A stretch of DNA of 64,000 bases. Origin: Bacteroides acidifaciens. GTDB taxonomy: Bacteria; Bacteroidota; Bacteroidia; Bacteroidales; Bacteroidaceae. Shown piece by piece: positions 1 to 7,603 of this stretch; the stretch's first letter is position 1; each line of letters begins with the position of its first letter. Location of the stretch: the NCBI RefSeq assembly GCF_903181435.1, contig NZ_CAEUHO010000004.1, forward strand, positions 62,001 to 126,000, read 5' to 3'. The notes under the pieces are model-generated. The model saw nothing but the letters and a program-made list of their open reading frames with translations, searched no databases and had not been told where the DNA came from. The translations under genes were made by a program, and so were the position numbers.

Positions 1-655
1 CTGTTACCGAAAAATTATCAAAACGTATATCATCTGGCAACAAACCCTCAATAGTCATTGTTTCAGGCGACAACTTTAATACCTGCTCACCTTTCAGATA
101 GCCTTTGTAATAGATATTACCTTGTTTGTCAGTGAAGATATTATCGTTCTTACCAGGTGTTGATAGGTTTTCTGGAAAACGATATAATTTCTCAGTTTCT
201 TTATTCAAAAGCATTGCGTATTCTGTTGCTGCGCCATGCGGCTCACTTGGGATAGCTATGTGTGTTGGGTCGTCACTATGTGAGTTATACCATTCTTGCA
301 TTATCCTATTTGTATCATACCAATCAGGAAACATCAATAATACATTGTCTGATAATTTGTTGATTTCATAGATATTCAAAACATTTGTTTTGCCGTCAGA
401 ACCTGTGATTATTAATTTGGATTCATTGCCATTTTGGTCAATTTTCCACACTCCACCAAAAGTTCCAGACTCCCCAGAACGAGTATTAGTACCTTCTTTC
501 GTATAAATCATCTTTGCATCGCGAACATTTACAGAGGAAAGATGCTTGTAAATTTCATTACGGTCAAATTCCTGATAGTTCCCACTTTTTTCGCAACTTG
601 ACAGCATTGTTCCAAACAGGAACAAACTTAAAACGAAACAATAATTTTTCTTCAT
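1..655 (-). CDS. Truncated secreted lipoprotein, function unknown
   Basis: An open frame starts at ATG 655-653 and runs 218 codons without a stop to the left edge, so the 3' end is missing. The N-terminus is a lipoprotein signal peptide: a Lys-rich start (MKKNYC), a hydrophobic core and a lipobox LSSC, giving a mature Cys at about residue 21. The rest is hydrophilic and contains short segments such as GTFGGVWKIDQNG and DKQGNIYYKG that suggest a beta-rich fold. I recognise no family. It is the leftmost visible gene of the putative mobile element and is transcribed away from the integrase. The start is well supported by the signal peptide; the function is not assigned. Confidence 0.8.
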   Translation of the reverse strand, partial: MKKNYCFVLSLFLFGTMLSSCEKSGNYQEFDRNEIYKHLSSVNVRDAKMIYTKEGTNTRSGESGTFGGVWKIDQNGNESKLIITGSDGKTNVLNIYEINKLSDNVLLMFPDWYDTNRIMQEWYNSHSDDPTHIAIPSEPHGAATEYAMLLNKETEKLYRFPENLSTPGKNDNIFTDKQGNIYYKGYLKGEQVLKLSPETMTIEGLLPDDIRFDNFSVT

Positions 656-1010
656 AATTACCAGTATTTATTCCATTCTCCCCGCCCACACAGAAGAAGT
701 TTATAAAATGCGAAAGCGTGAGGGCTGCTAACTTATTTTACGGAATAGGCTCTGGTAAAACCCTTGAACTAAAACAAGCAACAGTCTCCCCACGCCATAT
801 ATGGATATGACGCGAGAGATGCTAACTTATTCCCGTTCGTTAATAGTTTACCAGACTTTATTCCGGAGAATCAGTTAAACACTTTCGTGTACCTTAAATT
901 TCTAATATGTCCGCCATGTTGCCATGACGATGCAAAATTAGAAAAAATAAGGCACATCACAAAGTTACATCTCATAAAGAGACTGTTGCAGGTTACAAAA
1001 TTAGATATTC
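656..1010. other. Gene-free stretch with an imperfect direct repeat
   Basis: I see no convincing ORF here. The stretch separates the truncated lipoprotein gene from the small acidic protein gene, both on the minus strand. The 12-base word TGCTAACTTATT occurs twice, at 726-737 and 820-831, each preceded by a related GAG-rich stretch, so there is an imperfect direct repeat with a period of about 94 bp. This could be a recognition or regulatory region of the mobile element, but nothing in the sequence fixes its role. Confidence 0.5.
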
Positions 1011-1517
1011 TTATTCATTCAGCATTTCATCAATGGCGAATTCGTGAAGTTCATGTTCCAGCTCCATTCCTTTAAGCCGTTCTTCTTTCTTCTGAAAATA
1101 ATCATCGCCCAAACCTTTTTCTTCGAGTGCCTTGTCGAATTTATCAAGTATTTCATCTGAAACACATTCTTCATCGTCATTATCGATTGACTCGTCCAAT
1201 ACAGCAAGCATATCCTCCATTGTGTATTTCTGTTCTTGTGAAGAAGTATCTTCCGTTAATGAAAACTCTGTATCATCCTCACAATCAATATCCGGCCCTA
1301 ACATATCTATAAGCTCATCGATTGTATAATCTTTGTCTTTAAAAGAATCTTTCGTATTTTCTTCTTTGACAATCGGCTCTTGAACACCGGTTTCCTGTAT
1401 GCTTTCTTTTTGAGCAGACATTTTAGTCTTTGGTGCTTTCTTTGAAGATTTCTTTTTAGTCTCTACAACTTCGGCAGTCACCGGTTGTTCTTCTTCTACT
1501 TTTTTCTTTCGTGCCAT
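1011..1517 (-). CDS. Small acidic hypothetical protein with repeated YT-[IM]-[DE] motif
   Basis: This encodes 168 residues if it starts at ATG 1517 (MARKKK); an in-frame ATG at 1565 would add 16 residues. It has a Lys-rich N-terminal third (residues 1-40), a linker, and a very acidic remainder. Two related segments stand out: DYTIDELIDMLGPDID near the middle and KYTMEDMLAVLDESID about 40 residues later, suggesting a duplicated short helical acidic module. There is no signal peptide or membrane segment, so it is probably cytosolic. It lies downstream of the integrase on the same strand, behind a likely terminator, and so is probably transcribed separately. I recognise no family. A charged protein of this kind on a mobile element could bind nucleic acid or a partner protein, but that is speculation. 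Confidence 0.6.
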   Translation of the reverse strand: MARKKKVEEEQPVTAEVVETKKKSSKKAPKTKMSAQKESIQETGVQEPIVKEENTKDSFKDKDYTIDELIDMLGPDIDCEDDTEFSLTEDTSSQEQKYTMEDMLAVLDESIDNDDEECVSDEILDKFDKALEEKGLGDDYFQKKEERLKGMELEHELHEFAIDEMLNE

Positions 1518-1668
1518 AACTTTATTTATTTTTAAATTTAGTAATACTCCGAATACATGAATCATCGGACATTACATATATCCTCTTTTTTGTCGGAATA
1601 TAAAAGAAAAAGGTATTTTAACTATATTCTTAACCTGAATTAAGCTCTCGCACCGGTAATTTTGCATA

Positions 1669-1706
1669 AAGAAAGCCCGATTCCCTAATGAATAGAATTA
1701 CCGGGC
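1669..1706 (-). terminator. Probable terminator of the integrase gene
   Basis: Read on the minus strand, GCCCG (1706-1702) pairs with CGGGC (1679-1675), with partly paired GAATTC-like inner bases, followed by TTTCTTT at 1669-1674. The same area contains a 9-base inverted repeat, CCGGTAATT at 1653-1661 and AATTACCGG at 1696-1704. It sits between the integrase stop and the next minus-strand gene. The stem is short and the loop long, so the call is moderate. Confidence 0.45.
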
Positions 1707-1742
1707 AGGAAAGTAAGAAGAGCCCCATATAGGCTATATAGG

Positions 1743-2966
1743 CTACAAAAACGAGGTCAAAAGGTTAGTGTTCTTAGCACGCTCCTCTTTCTCGAAACTC
1801 GCCAGATATGCTTCCGTAGTCCTCAGGTCGGTATGTCCTAAGGATTCACTTATATAAGAGATATTGGCTCCGCTTCGTTTCAATACGGTAGCGTATGAAT
1901 GTCTTGCGGTGTATGTGGTGATATTGCCGATACCCAATTCTTCACCTATCAACTTCATACGTTTGTTGATTCGCTTGACAACATCGCGTACAATCGCTTT
2001 ACGCTCTATAGCCGTTTCATGCCCTTTCATATAAGGAAATATGTAATTATCGGGTAACGGTTTGTTTCCCCACTTGTCAATTATTGTCTGTAATTGGGAA
2101 GAAACAACCGCACGTATCTCTTTCCTATTCTTTGTCGTGCGCTCTGTTTTCTGTCTCACAAAACATATTTCACCGTCCACAATATCCGAGAACTTCAATT
2201 TCAGCATGTCTGTCGGATTGATACCGTTGCACAAGTAAATGAATATCCAGAGGTCTTTATATCTGTTAGTGGTTTCATTTTCACTCTTATAATCGAAAAT
2301 GGCCTTCAACTGTTTCTTTGTCAATCCTTTCTTTCTTCCGATACCGGTCTTTATCTCGAACAGACCTTTTCCGAATGGGTATTGCGATTCTTTGATAACG
2401 CCGGCTCTCTTGGCTTCATTCATCAAAGTACGAATATTTCTCATGTGCATACCGATTGTAGAAATACTTCTCGTTTTCGACCAAAGTCTTTCGCATTTTT
2501 GTAACCATTCAACCGTAACGGCACTAAATGGAATATCTTTGCCGCCGACTTCCTCAACCATTACCAATGTAGTTTGATAGAACTGCATTGTCCCGATTCT
2601 TTCTTCGTTTTTCAGTTCCTCAATCTTAGCTCGTATGGCACTGTTCAGAGTATCACCGGTAGCTTTTCCCAAACGTAAATTGAGCGTATTGAAAGAGAAT
2701 GTTCCTTTCTCTGCCAAAGCTTCAACATTCATACGGACTAAAGAAAAACTACTTTCAATGGCTTGTCTGATTTTCTTGCTTTCAGAAGATTTACTATCCG
2801 GCAGTTTGTTCCATTCTTCTTTTGTCATGCAGATACCAATAGAATAATACTTGGGCTTTCTTTGATAATAAACCTTGATTTTAATAGGATATTTGCCTTC
2901 TTTGTTGGCAGTACGTGCATCAAGTACCGTAGAGACTACGATACCGTCTTTTGAAAAATTATACAT
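1743..2966 (-). CDS. Tyrosine recombinase (integrase) of the Bacteroidales mobile-element type
   Basis: A site-specific integrase of 407 residues from ATG 2966-2964; the frame is open to a TTG at 2987 but the ATG is preferred. The order is an N-terminal arm-binding domain (about 1-95, with KYPIKIKVYYQRKPKYYSIG), a SAM-like core-binding domain (about 100-200) and a C-terminal catalytic domain. Visible catalytic elements are YTARHSYAT (Arg and His), LGHTDLRTTEAYL (His and the nucleophilic Tyr), and a basic beta-hairpin at VRQKTERTTKN. The canonical first Arg (G-x-R in most family members) is not seen: the segment reads NGINPTDMLKL. IntDOT-type recombinases of Bacteroidetes conjugative transposons also lack it. 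The gene lies inside the element that ends at the tRNA fragment near 7145 and may catalyse its integration, although it is 4 kb from that end. Confidence 0.9.
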   Translation of the reverse strand: MYNFSKDGIVVSTVLDARTANKEGKYPIKIKVYYQRKPKYYSIGICMTKEEWNKLPDSKSSESKKIRQAIESSFSLVRMNVEALAEKGTFSFNTLNLRLGKATGDTLNSAIRAKIEELKNEERIGTMQFYQTTLVMVEEVGGKDIPFSAVTVEWLQKCERLWSKTRSISTIGMHMRNIRTLMNEAKRAGVIKESQYPFGKGLFEIKTGIGRKKGLTKKQLKAIFDYKSENETTNRYKDLWIFIYLCNGINPTDMLKLKFSDIVDGEICFVRQKTERTTKNRKEIRAVVSSQLQTIIDKWGNKPLPDNYIFPYMKGHETAIERKAIVRDVVKRINKRMKLIGEELGIGNITTYTARHSYATVLKRSGANISYISESLGHTDLRTTEAYLASFEKEERAKNTNLLTSFL

Positions 2967-3472
2967 GGTTTTAGTGATTACCCGCAAGCGGAATTGCTTA
3001 CGATAGTCTATATATCCTCATTTGAATGGAAATATAAACGTTTTGAAGCCTTTTAAATATTGGTTTTGAGTAGTTTAGACGTTAGTTTCAAACGGTTTAA
3101 AACAATAATAGCAAAACATAGTATATATATTAGTCTGTAAATAAGAATTATACGCTTCGCTCATTTCAAGAACATTATTGAGAAGTATCACTAAAAGTCG
3201 GCAAAATACAGCTATCGATAAATAGATAATAAAAGTTAAACATTCAAAGCCATTGAATCCGATTCTTCTATTTTAAAGAGTTCGCATTGATTTTCAAATT
3301 ATGTTTGAAGATTCCGAGCACAAAATAAACATAGAAAATAGAATAAAACTGCATACAAATTGAAGTATATAATAATGTAGATACAATCCCGTTTTTAACT
3401 AACTGATTAAACTTTTGCTCACTTTTATTGTTAAAATATTATATAACAGACTATTTATTTCCGATTATCTGC
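2967..3472. other. AT-rich intergenic region between integrase and abi genes
   Basis: About 500 bp without an ORF, separating two divergently transcribed genes and strikingly AT-rich. A loose inverted pair occurs near the integrase (CGTTTTGAA around 3040 and TTTCAAACG around 3087), which could be a recombinase or regulator site. I cannot assign a specific function. Confidence 0.4.
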
Positions 3473-3502
3473 TTGTTAATCCAAAAATTAGTCTTATTTT
3501 TG
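3473..3502 (+). promoter_or_regulatory. Bacteroides-type promoter of the abi gene
   Basis: TTG at 3473-3475 is separated by exactly 19 bases from TATTTTTG at 3495-3502, matching the Bacteroides sigma-AB consensus (TTTG at -33, TAnnTTTG at -7). Transcription would begin near 3508-3510, immediately before the structured leader and about 75 bases ahead of the abi start codon. Confidence 0.7.
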
Positions 3503-3504
3503 CA

Positions 3505-3584
3505 CTCAATATGACCTCCCACGCTTCCCATTTGAACAGCGCACCCGGGGAGGTCTTCGAGTTTCTATACATTGAGAAATATGC
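3505..3584 (+). ncRNA. Structured leader RNA of the abi gene (possible abiF-type motif)
   Basis: The transcribed leader folds in a nested way. CTCAAT (3505-3510) can pair with ATTGAG (3571-3576). GACCTCCC (3513-3520) pairs with GGGAGGTC (3548-3555). CGCT (3522-3525) pairs with AGCG (3538-3541). A family of structured RNAs (the abiF RNA motif) has been described upstream of Abi_2-type genes in several phyla. The position here fits, but I cannot run a covariance search. The same bases also form a 25-codon ORF that overlaps the abi start. It could act as a cis-regulatory leader, or as an RNA partner of the Abi protein. Confidence 0.5.
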
Positions 3585-3588
3585 ATGA
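3511..3588 (+). CDS. Possible 25-codon leader ORF overlapping the abi start
   Basis: ATG at 3511 opens a frame beginning MTSHASHLN and ending IEKYA. Its TGA stop (3586-3588) overlaps the abi ATG (3585-3587) in the ATGA arrangement typical of translational coupling. It has no recognisable domain and lies wholly inside the structured leader, so it may be a fortuitous frame. If translated, ribosome movement would disrupt the leader stem and couple abi expression to leader translation. Confidence 0.35.
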   Translation: MTSHASHLNSAPGEVFEFLYIEKYA

Positions 3589-4559
3589 TTGAGGATTTTG
3601 AAGAGAAAGTACCCTATACAAAGAGGCCTTTATCAATTAAGACACAAGTTGCAAAACTTGAAAAAAGAGGTTTAATCATAGATGATGAAAATTTAGCTGG
3701 TGACTATTTGTCTAACATCAGCTACTATCGTTTACGTGCATATACTTATCCTTTTCAAAATAATACGGATTCAGAAGTTGACCACAGCTTTTTACGAACA
3801 GACATTCATTTTAAAGACATCATTGATTTATATTGTTTCGACAGGCGTTTGCGTTCTCTGATATTTAATGCAATCGAAAAAATAGAGGTCGCTCTTCGGA
3901 CTAAAATCGTTCAAACATATAGTGAAGACACCAAGAATAGCCATTGGTACGAAGATGAATCTTTGTTTAAGGACAATAAACGTATAGTTAATGGTGAGGA
4001 GATTTTTGCTTACGACACTCTTTTAGACGACATAACACACGAAATAGACAGAAGCAACGAGGATTTCATCAAACACTATAAAAGTAAGTATTCCAATCCT
4101 AATACTCCACCTGCATGGATGACTTTGGAAGTTATCTCTTTTGGTACTCTAAGCCGTTTGTATGAATTATTAAATAAAGATGATAACAAAAAGACTGTAG
4201 CCAAACTATTAGGTTTAAACAAGGTTGATATATTGGAAAACTGGATGCATGCACTATCTAATTTACGAAATTGTTGCGCACATCATAGTAGAGTTTGGAA
4301 CAGGCGTTTTATTGTAAATATCTTGCTTCCAACCAATACAGACCGTCTGTTCTTGGATAGAGATACTATTGCAAGGACTAAAAGAAACAAGTTATTTGCA
4401 TATCTATGTTGTATCAAATACATTTTGGATATAATCAGTCCTAATAATGACTTTCATAAGAATCTGAAAGGACTAATAGCAGAAGGCGGTAAATTGTTAT
4501 CATTAAAAGATATGGGATTCCCTGAAAATTGGAACTATCTTGGTGTTTGGAGAGGATAG
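3585..4559 (+). CDS. Abi_2 (AbiD/AbiF) family abortive infection protein with HEPN motif
   Basis: A 324-residue protein of the Abi_2 family, linked to abortive phage resistance. The N-terminal signature is clear: PLSIKTQVAKLEKRGLII followed by DYLSNISYYRLRAY (residues about 16-55). The C-terminal half carries an R-x4-H HEPN ribonuclease motif, RNCCAHH, with Arg228 and His233. Related proteins are thought to act by cleaving RNA when triggered, so this one is probably a cytosolic RNase-type effector. There is no signal peptide or membrane helix. It has its own strong promoter and a structured leader, stands alone with about 140 bp before the next operon, and has low GC typical of transferred defence genes. 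Length is normal for the family and nothing appears truncated. Confidence 0.88.
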   Translation: MIEDFEEKVPYTKRPLSIKTQVAKLEKRGLIIDDENLAGDYLSNISYYRLRAYTYPFQNNTDSEVDHSFLRTDIHFKDIIDLYCFDRRLRSLIFNAIEKIEVALRTKIVQTYSEDTKNSHWYEDESLFKDNKRIVNGEEIFAYDTLLDDITHEIDRSNEDFIKHYKSKYSNPNTPPAWMTLEVISFGTLSRLYELLNKDDNKKTVAKLLGLNKVDILENWMHALSNLRNCCAHHSRVWNRRFIVNILLPTNTDRLFLDRDTIARTKRNKLFAYLCCIKYILDIISPNNDFHKNLKGLIAEGGKLLSLKDMGFPENWNYLGVWRG

Positions 4560-4652
4560 TAAGACCTTTCTCAAGATGAAAAATGATTTCTAGCAAAATA
4601 ATTATCTAAACATACTATATAGGTGAAAAGATAAACTTTAAGAGAAGCAACA

Positions 4653-4682
4653 TTGTTATTTATATTATTATATATATCTTTG
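4653..4682 (+). promoter_or_regulatory. Promoter of the Panacea/membrane-protein operon
   Basis: TTG at 4653-4655, a 19-base spacer, then TATCTTTG at 4675-4682, a near-perfect Bacteroides promoter. The predicted start is about 15 bases before the Panacea ATG at 4703, so the leader is very short. Confidence 0.72.
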
Positions 4683-4702
4683 TAATCAAACTAATTAATA
4701 TT

Positions 4703-5239
4703 ATGCTTGACAAAGTAAAGTGTTTTGAATACATTTTAATACGATTAATAGAGTGGTATTCGAATATGAGACCAGATGACACAGAACTTTTATCATTCAC
4801 AAGATTAAAAGTTCTAAAATTACTTTTCTTTGTTTCAGCAGTAAAGCAAGATAATACGAAAAGAGATTTATTGGATATTTTCGATAATTTCTATGCTATG
4901 CAACATGGTCCTGTAGAAAGCGATATATATAATGAGATTACCAACCACTTAATATTTTTCAATTTTGAAGGACGAAACATCAAAAGAACTGATATTGACA
5001 TTAATTTAGAGTTCTTGCATTTAAATAAAGAAGATATTACTCTTTTAGATAGCTCTATTAATGCACTGCGTAATATAAATCAAAATATTATCCTTTATAG
5101 TGCATCAAAGTTAGTAGACTTATCTCACAAATGGGAAAGTTGGCAAACTGCTATCGCAATCGCTGAAATCTTAGGTAAGGGCAGTGAAAAAATGAGAACT
5201 AATCTAATAAGGAATGACAAACAATATTTTTCAATATGA
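4703..5239 (+). CDS. Panacea-domain (DUF4065, SocA-like) protein, candidate antitoxin
   Basis: A 178-residue cytosolic protein with the Panacea/DUF4065 hallmark: an N-terminal helical part with LKVLKLLFFVSA (residues about 35-47) and the motif HGPVESDIYNEI (about 68-79). Panacea domains act as versatile antitoxins in many two-gene toxin-antitoxin operons, where the partner toxin varies. The stop overlaps the start of the next gene in an ATGA (5236-5239), so the two are translationally coupled. A good promoter lies just upstream. The context (mobile element, next to an Abi gene, coupled partner) supports an antitoxin or regulator role for the following protein. This is inference from domain and order only. 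Confidence 0.82.
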   Translation: MLDKVKCFEYILIRLIEWYSNMRPDDTELLSFTRLKVLKLLFFVSAVKQDNTKRDLLDIFDNFYAMQHGPVESDIYNEITNHLIFFNFEGRNIKRTDIDINLEFLHLNKEDITLLDSSINALRNINQNIILYSASKLVDLSHKWESWQTAIAIAEILGKGSEKMRTNLIRNDKQYFSI

Positions 5240-6999
5240 CAGGACATTCCCAAAGTAAAATAGGAAAATTAGCTATTGCATATAATACTTATTTCCCAAC
5301 GGATTGGATTGAAGATCAAGATTGGAGTCAAGACAAAGAGAAAGAGAGTTTTGCTTTTTGCAATAGCAATTTAAATTCCTTTCAAAAAGAATTTTTTATT
5401 GAAGTATCTAAGTCTATTCTTTCAGGTGAGTACCTAATCAAAGATATGCAAAACGACATTGAAAATCTTACTCAACCCAAAGAATACCAACCTATTGATA
5501 GTGAATCCACACTTAAACAAGAAACTTATAGGCGATATAGATGTTTAGACAACGAGTTAACTAAGGTTCTAATTCATTATCGTGCTTTCATTTTATTAAT
5601 GAATACAAAAACAGATGGAGAAAATCATAAATATATTGTAAATGCTTATTTTGTAGATGAAGAAGAATCTTCTTCAATAGAACTGTTTGAATATTTAATC
5701 GTATTTATCCTCCGCCTATGTAAAATAGACCACTCTTTATCATATGATGAGCGAACAATTCGTAATCTCATCTTAATGAGAGTTGACTTAGAAAAGTTAA
5801 TAGAGAAAAATGTAGATGAAATAGCAGACATCTTTAGAATAGCTTTAAATAAAAGTTCATTTTTGCTTAAAAAACTCATTTATTTTAAAGGAAAATCAGA
5901 ATACGTCTTAAATTTTAAATCTTATACCATTGATGATAATAGTATAGACATTAAAGAGTTACAATCATTAAATGATGACTTCCTTTTCTTACACGGAGAA
6001 GATGAAAAAGGAGCTATGCGATGTGATAGAATTTTCTCTTTACAAGATGCTTGTAATAAAAGAAAAGCAAAATTTTTCGAGATGATTCTTCTGATGAACA
6101 AATACAAGAATCATGGAAGCGAAACTCAAATAGATAATCTAATTGAAAATTTTGAAAGGTACAGTCGAAGTTACTCTCATCAAAAAGAATTCAATATTTT
6201 TGCCATAAATACCATTAAAAACTATTTATATAATTGTCGATTTTCTTATTTATTAAAACACAAAGAGTTTACTTACTACCAACTAATCGAAAAATACACG
6301 GAAATTGACAATATCCAAAAGCTAACAGGAGTGCAGAACTTTTTTCCACACTACAAAGTTGTAGATAAGCTATTTAGTATCATAAGACATGATATTAAAC
6401 AGAAGAAAACGGATTCTGAATTAATAGTAAAAGAGGTTGCTTCTCTAGAAGAGTTTATCCATAGGCTTGAAGAAAAATTGAGTTGGTCTGAAGAAAATAG
6501 CTTTTATCCATTTCAACTACCATATAGAGAGTGTAGATATAGAATTAATAATGTAATTCTATTTATGCCGTCATCATTTAATAAGCCTATTAACTATCAG
6601 GCCATACGTGAAAAAGTAATACAATACAAGGCTGATTTTCAATTACTAAAAAAAGAAATTGAATTTTTCAAGGAAAAAAAAGATATAGAGGTTTTAAAAG
6701 AAGAAATATCTTCTTTAAAAAGAAAAAATATTGAAATTGTAGGTGCTTTTACGGCAGCTATAACTTTTTTATTTGGATGCGTGAATATCTTTTCTGAAAA
6801 TAAAGATAGCAATATAAAAGTTTTAGTGACTAATCTAATCGGTTTAGGTTTACTATTGATTTTATTTTGTTGTATCATATTTATATTAAGTATCCCACAA
6901 AATGAGAAATTAGGGAGCTTTTGTAGGAATCCAAGAAATATTTTATTCACAGTCTTAATAATTGGTTCTTTAATCATACTATATAATATAATCACGTAA
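5236..6999 (+). CDS. Large membrane-anchored protein paired with Panacea protein; candidate toxin/effector
   Basis: A 587-residue protein of no family I recognise. Residues 1-470 are hydrophilic and helix-rich without a signal peptide, so this part should be cytosolic. Residues about 471-498 are Lys/Glu-rich and look like a coiled coil (KKEIEFFKEKKDIEVLKEEI). Three hydrophobic segments follow at about 501-519, 530-553 and 570-586, which should anchor the protein in the inner membrane by its C-terminus. The start overlaps the Panacea stop by four bases (ATGA). It is very AT-rich, like the abi gene. The arrangement suggests a toxin-antitoxin or abortive-infection pair with a membrane-acting effector: a soluble sensor part and a membrane part that would depolarise or disrupt the membrane. 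No enzymatic motif is visible. Confidence 0.7.
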   Translation: MTGHSQSKIGKLAIAYNTYFPTDWIEDQDWSQDKEKESFAFCNSNLNSFQKEFFIEVSKSILSGEYLIKDMQNDIENLTQPKEYQPIDSESTLKQETYRRYRCLDNELTKVLIHYRAFILLMNTKTDGENHKYIVNAYFVDEEESSSIELFEYLIVFILRLCKIDHSLSYDERTIRNLILMRVDLEKLIEKNVDEIADIFRIALNKSSFLLKKLIYFKGKSEYVLNFKSYTIDDNSIDIKELQSLNDDFLFLHGEDEKGAMRCDRIFSLQDACNKRKAKFFEMILLMNKYKNHGSETQIDNLIENFERYSRSYSHQKEFNIFAINTIKNYLYNCRFSYLLKHKEFTYYQLIEKYTEIDNIQKLTGVQNFFPHYKVVDKLFSIIRHDIKQKKTDSELIVKEVASLEEFIHRLEEKLSWSEENSFYPFQLPYRECRYRINNVILFMPSSFNKPINYQAIREKVIQYKADFQLLKKEIEFFKEKKDIEVLKEEISSLKRKNIEIVGAFTAAITFLFGCVNIFSENKDSNIKVLVTNLIGLGLLLILFCCIIFILSIPQNEKLGSFCRNPRNILFTVLIIGSLIILYNIIT

Positions 7000-7071
7000 T
7001 TGCATACAAATTGCACGCATCTTAGGAAAATGGAGGAAAAGAGGAGATATTACTTGAAAAAGAAATACTAT

Positions 7072-7098
7072 CTTAGGGCTTGGTTTCCAAGCCTTAAG
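7072..7098. other. Strong 12-bp hairpin at the element's right end
   Basis: CTTAGGGCTTGG (7072-7083) and CCAAGCCTTAAG (7087-7098) pair over 12 bp with one G-T and a 3-base loop. It lies 72 bases after the membrane-protein stop and about 45 bases before the tRNA fragment. There is no T-tract on the plus strand. It may be an mRNA 3' end structure or part of the attachment-site architecture. Confidence 0.45.
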
Positions 7099-7144
7099 AA
7101 AAAACAAGAAAACAAATGGAAAGTATTGATAATCAATTATTTGC

Positions 7145-7188
7145 GACTCATAATCTGGAGGTCCCTGGTTCAAGCCCAGGCTGGTCCA
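7145..7188 (+). tRNA. 3' half of a tRNA(CAU) gene: integration junction, not a complete tRNA
   Basis: The sequence carries a tRNA anticodon loop CTCATAA (7147-7153, anticodon CAT), a variable region, a perfect T-arm (CCTGG 7164-7168, loop TTCAAGC, CCAGG 7176-7180), the acceptor 3' strand CTGGTCC (7181-7187) and a discriminator A at 7188. The 5' side does not fit: the bases before the loop pair with only part of the 3' anticodon stem, and no matching acceptor GGACCAG or D-arm lies upstream. This is what an attachment-site junction looks like after a mobile element has inserted in the anticodon-loop region of a tRNA-Met/Ile2-type gene. The intact tRNA should be rebuilt at the element's other end, left of the window. 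Confidence 0.82.
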
Positions 7189-7194
7189 CGAATA

Positions 7195-7228
7195 AAAACC
7201 TCATAAACGATAGTTTATGAGGTTTTTT
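7195..7228 (+). terminator. Rho-independent terminator behind the tRNA fragment
   Basis: AACCTCATAAAC (7197-7208) and GTTTATGAGGTT (7213-7224) form a perfect 12-bp stem with loop GATA, followed by a T-run to 7228. It starts a few bases after the tRNA 3' end and is evidently the original tRNA transcription terminator. Confidence 0.88.
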
Positions 7229-7256
7229 GTTTTGATATTCCATCCTTGAAATATAA

Positions 7257-7351
7257 CTAAATTGGGGCTCAGTCTGAAAACTTGGGGGATTTGATTCTGG
7301 GCAATCACATCCTTAAAAAAAGATTCATTCCGGTGCGGGGATAAATCAAAG
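7257..7351. repeat. Left arm of a long imperfect inverted repeat
   Basis: This arm matches the reverse complement of 7892-7986 over about 95 bp. Shared blocks include CTTGGGGGATTTG, AAAAA near the middle, and GGTTCATTCC/GTGCGG-like ends. It contains short self-complementary parts. It looks like one terminus of a decayed transposable element or MITE-like unit about 730 bp long. Confidence 0.6.
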
Positions 7352-7603
7352 CAGTACTGAAGTAAGCCGAGCCATGTACTTGACTTACTCAAGTCTCCTA
7401 TATCATTTCATTGAGTGTAGTACTTGTTGCTGTCAATTCTCCTACTTGTTACTGCTAAATCTCCTACCAAATATAAAAAGTAAAAAACCGCCTTCAGCTT
7501 TCAGTTCTTCAAAAAAGTCCCTTTTCATCGGTTCTTTTGGCTGAAGTCACCCCTGAATGCAAAAGTGTATAACTTAACCACGTGCCACCCACTTTTATCC
7601 GGG

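Noticed and set aside
1657..1664. TAATTTTG as a plus-strand promoter
   Set aside because: It matches TAnnTTTG but no plus-strand gene follows; it lies within the inverted-repeat and terminator region of minus-strand genes.
7080..7188. A complete tRNA gene
   Set aside because: No 5' acceptor strand or D-arm precedes the anticodon loop, and the anticodon stem pairs only partly; only the 3' half is present.
7201..7392. 63-codon minus-strand ORF beside the tRNA fragment
   Set aside because: It lies within the tRNA terminator and the inverted-repeat arm, has no start context and no recognisable domain; the matching arm at 7892-7986 has no equivalent ORF.
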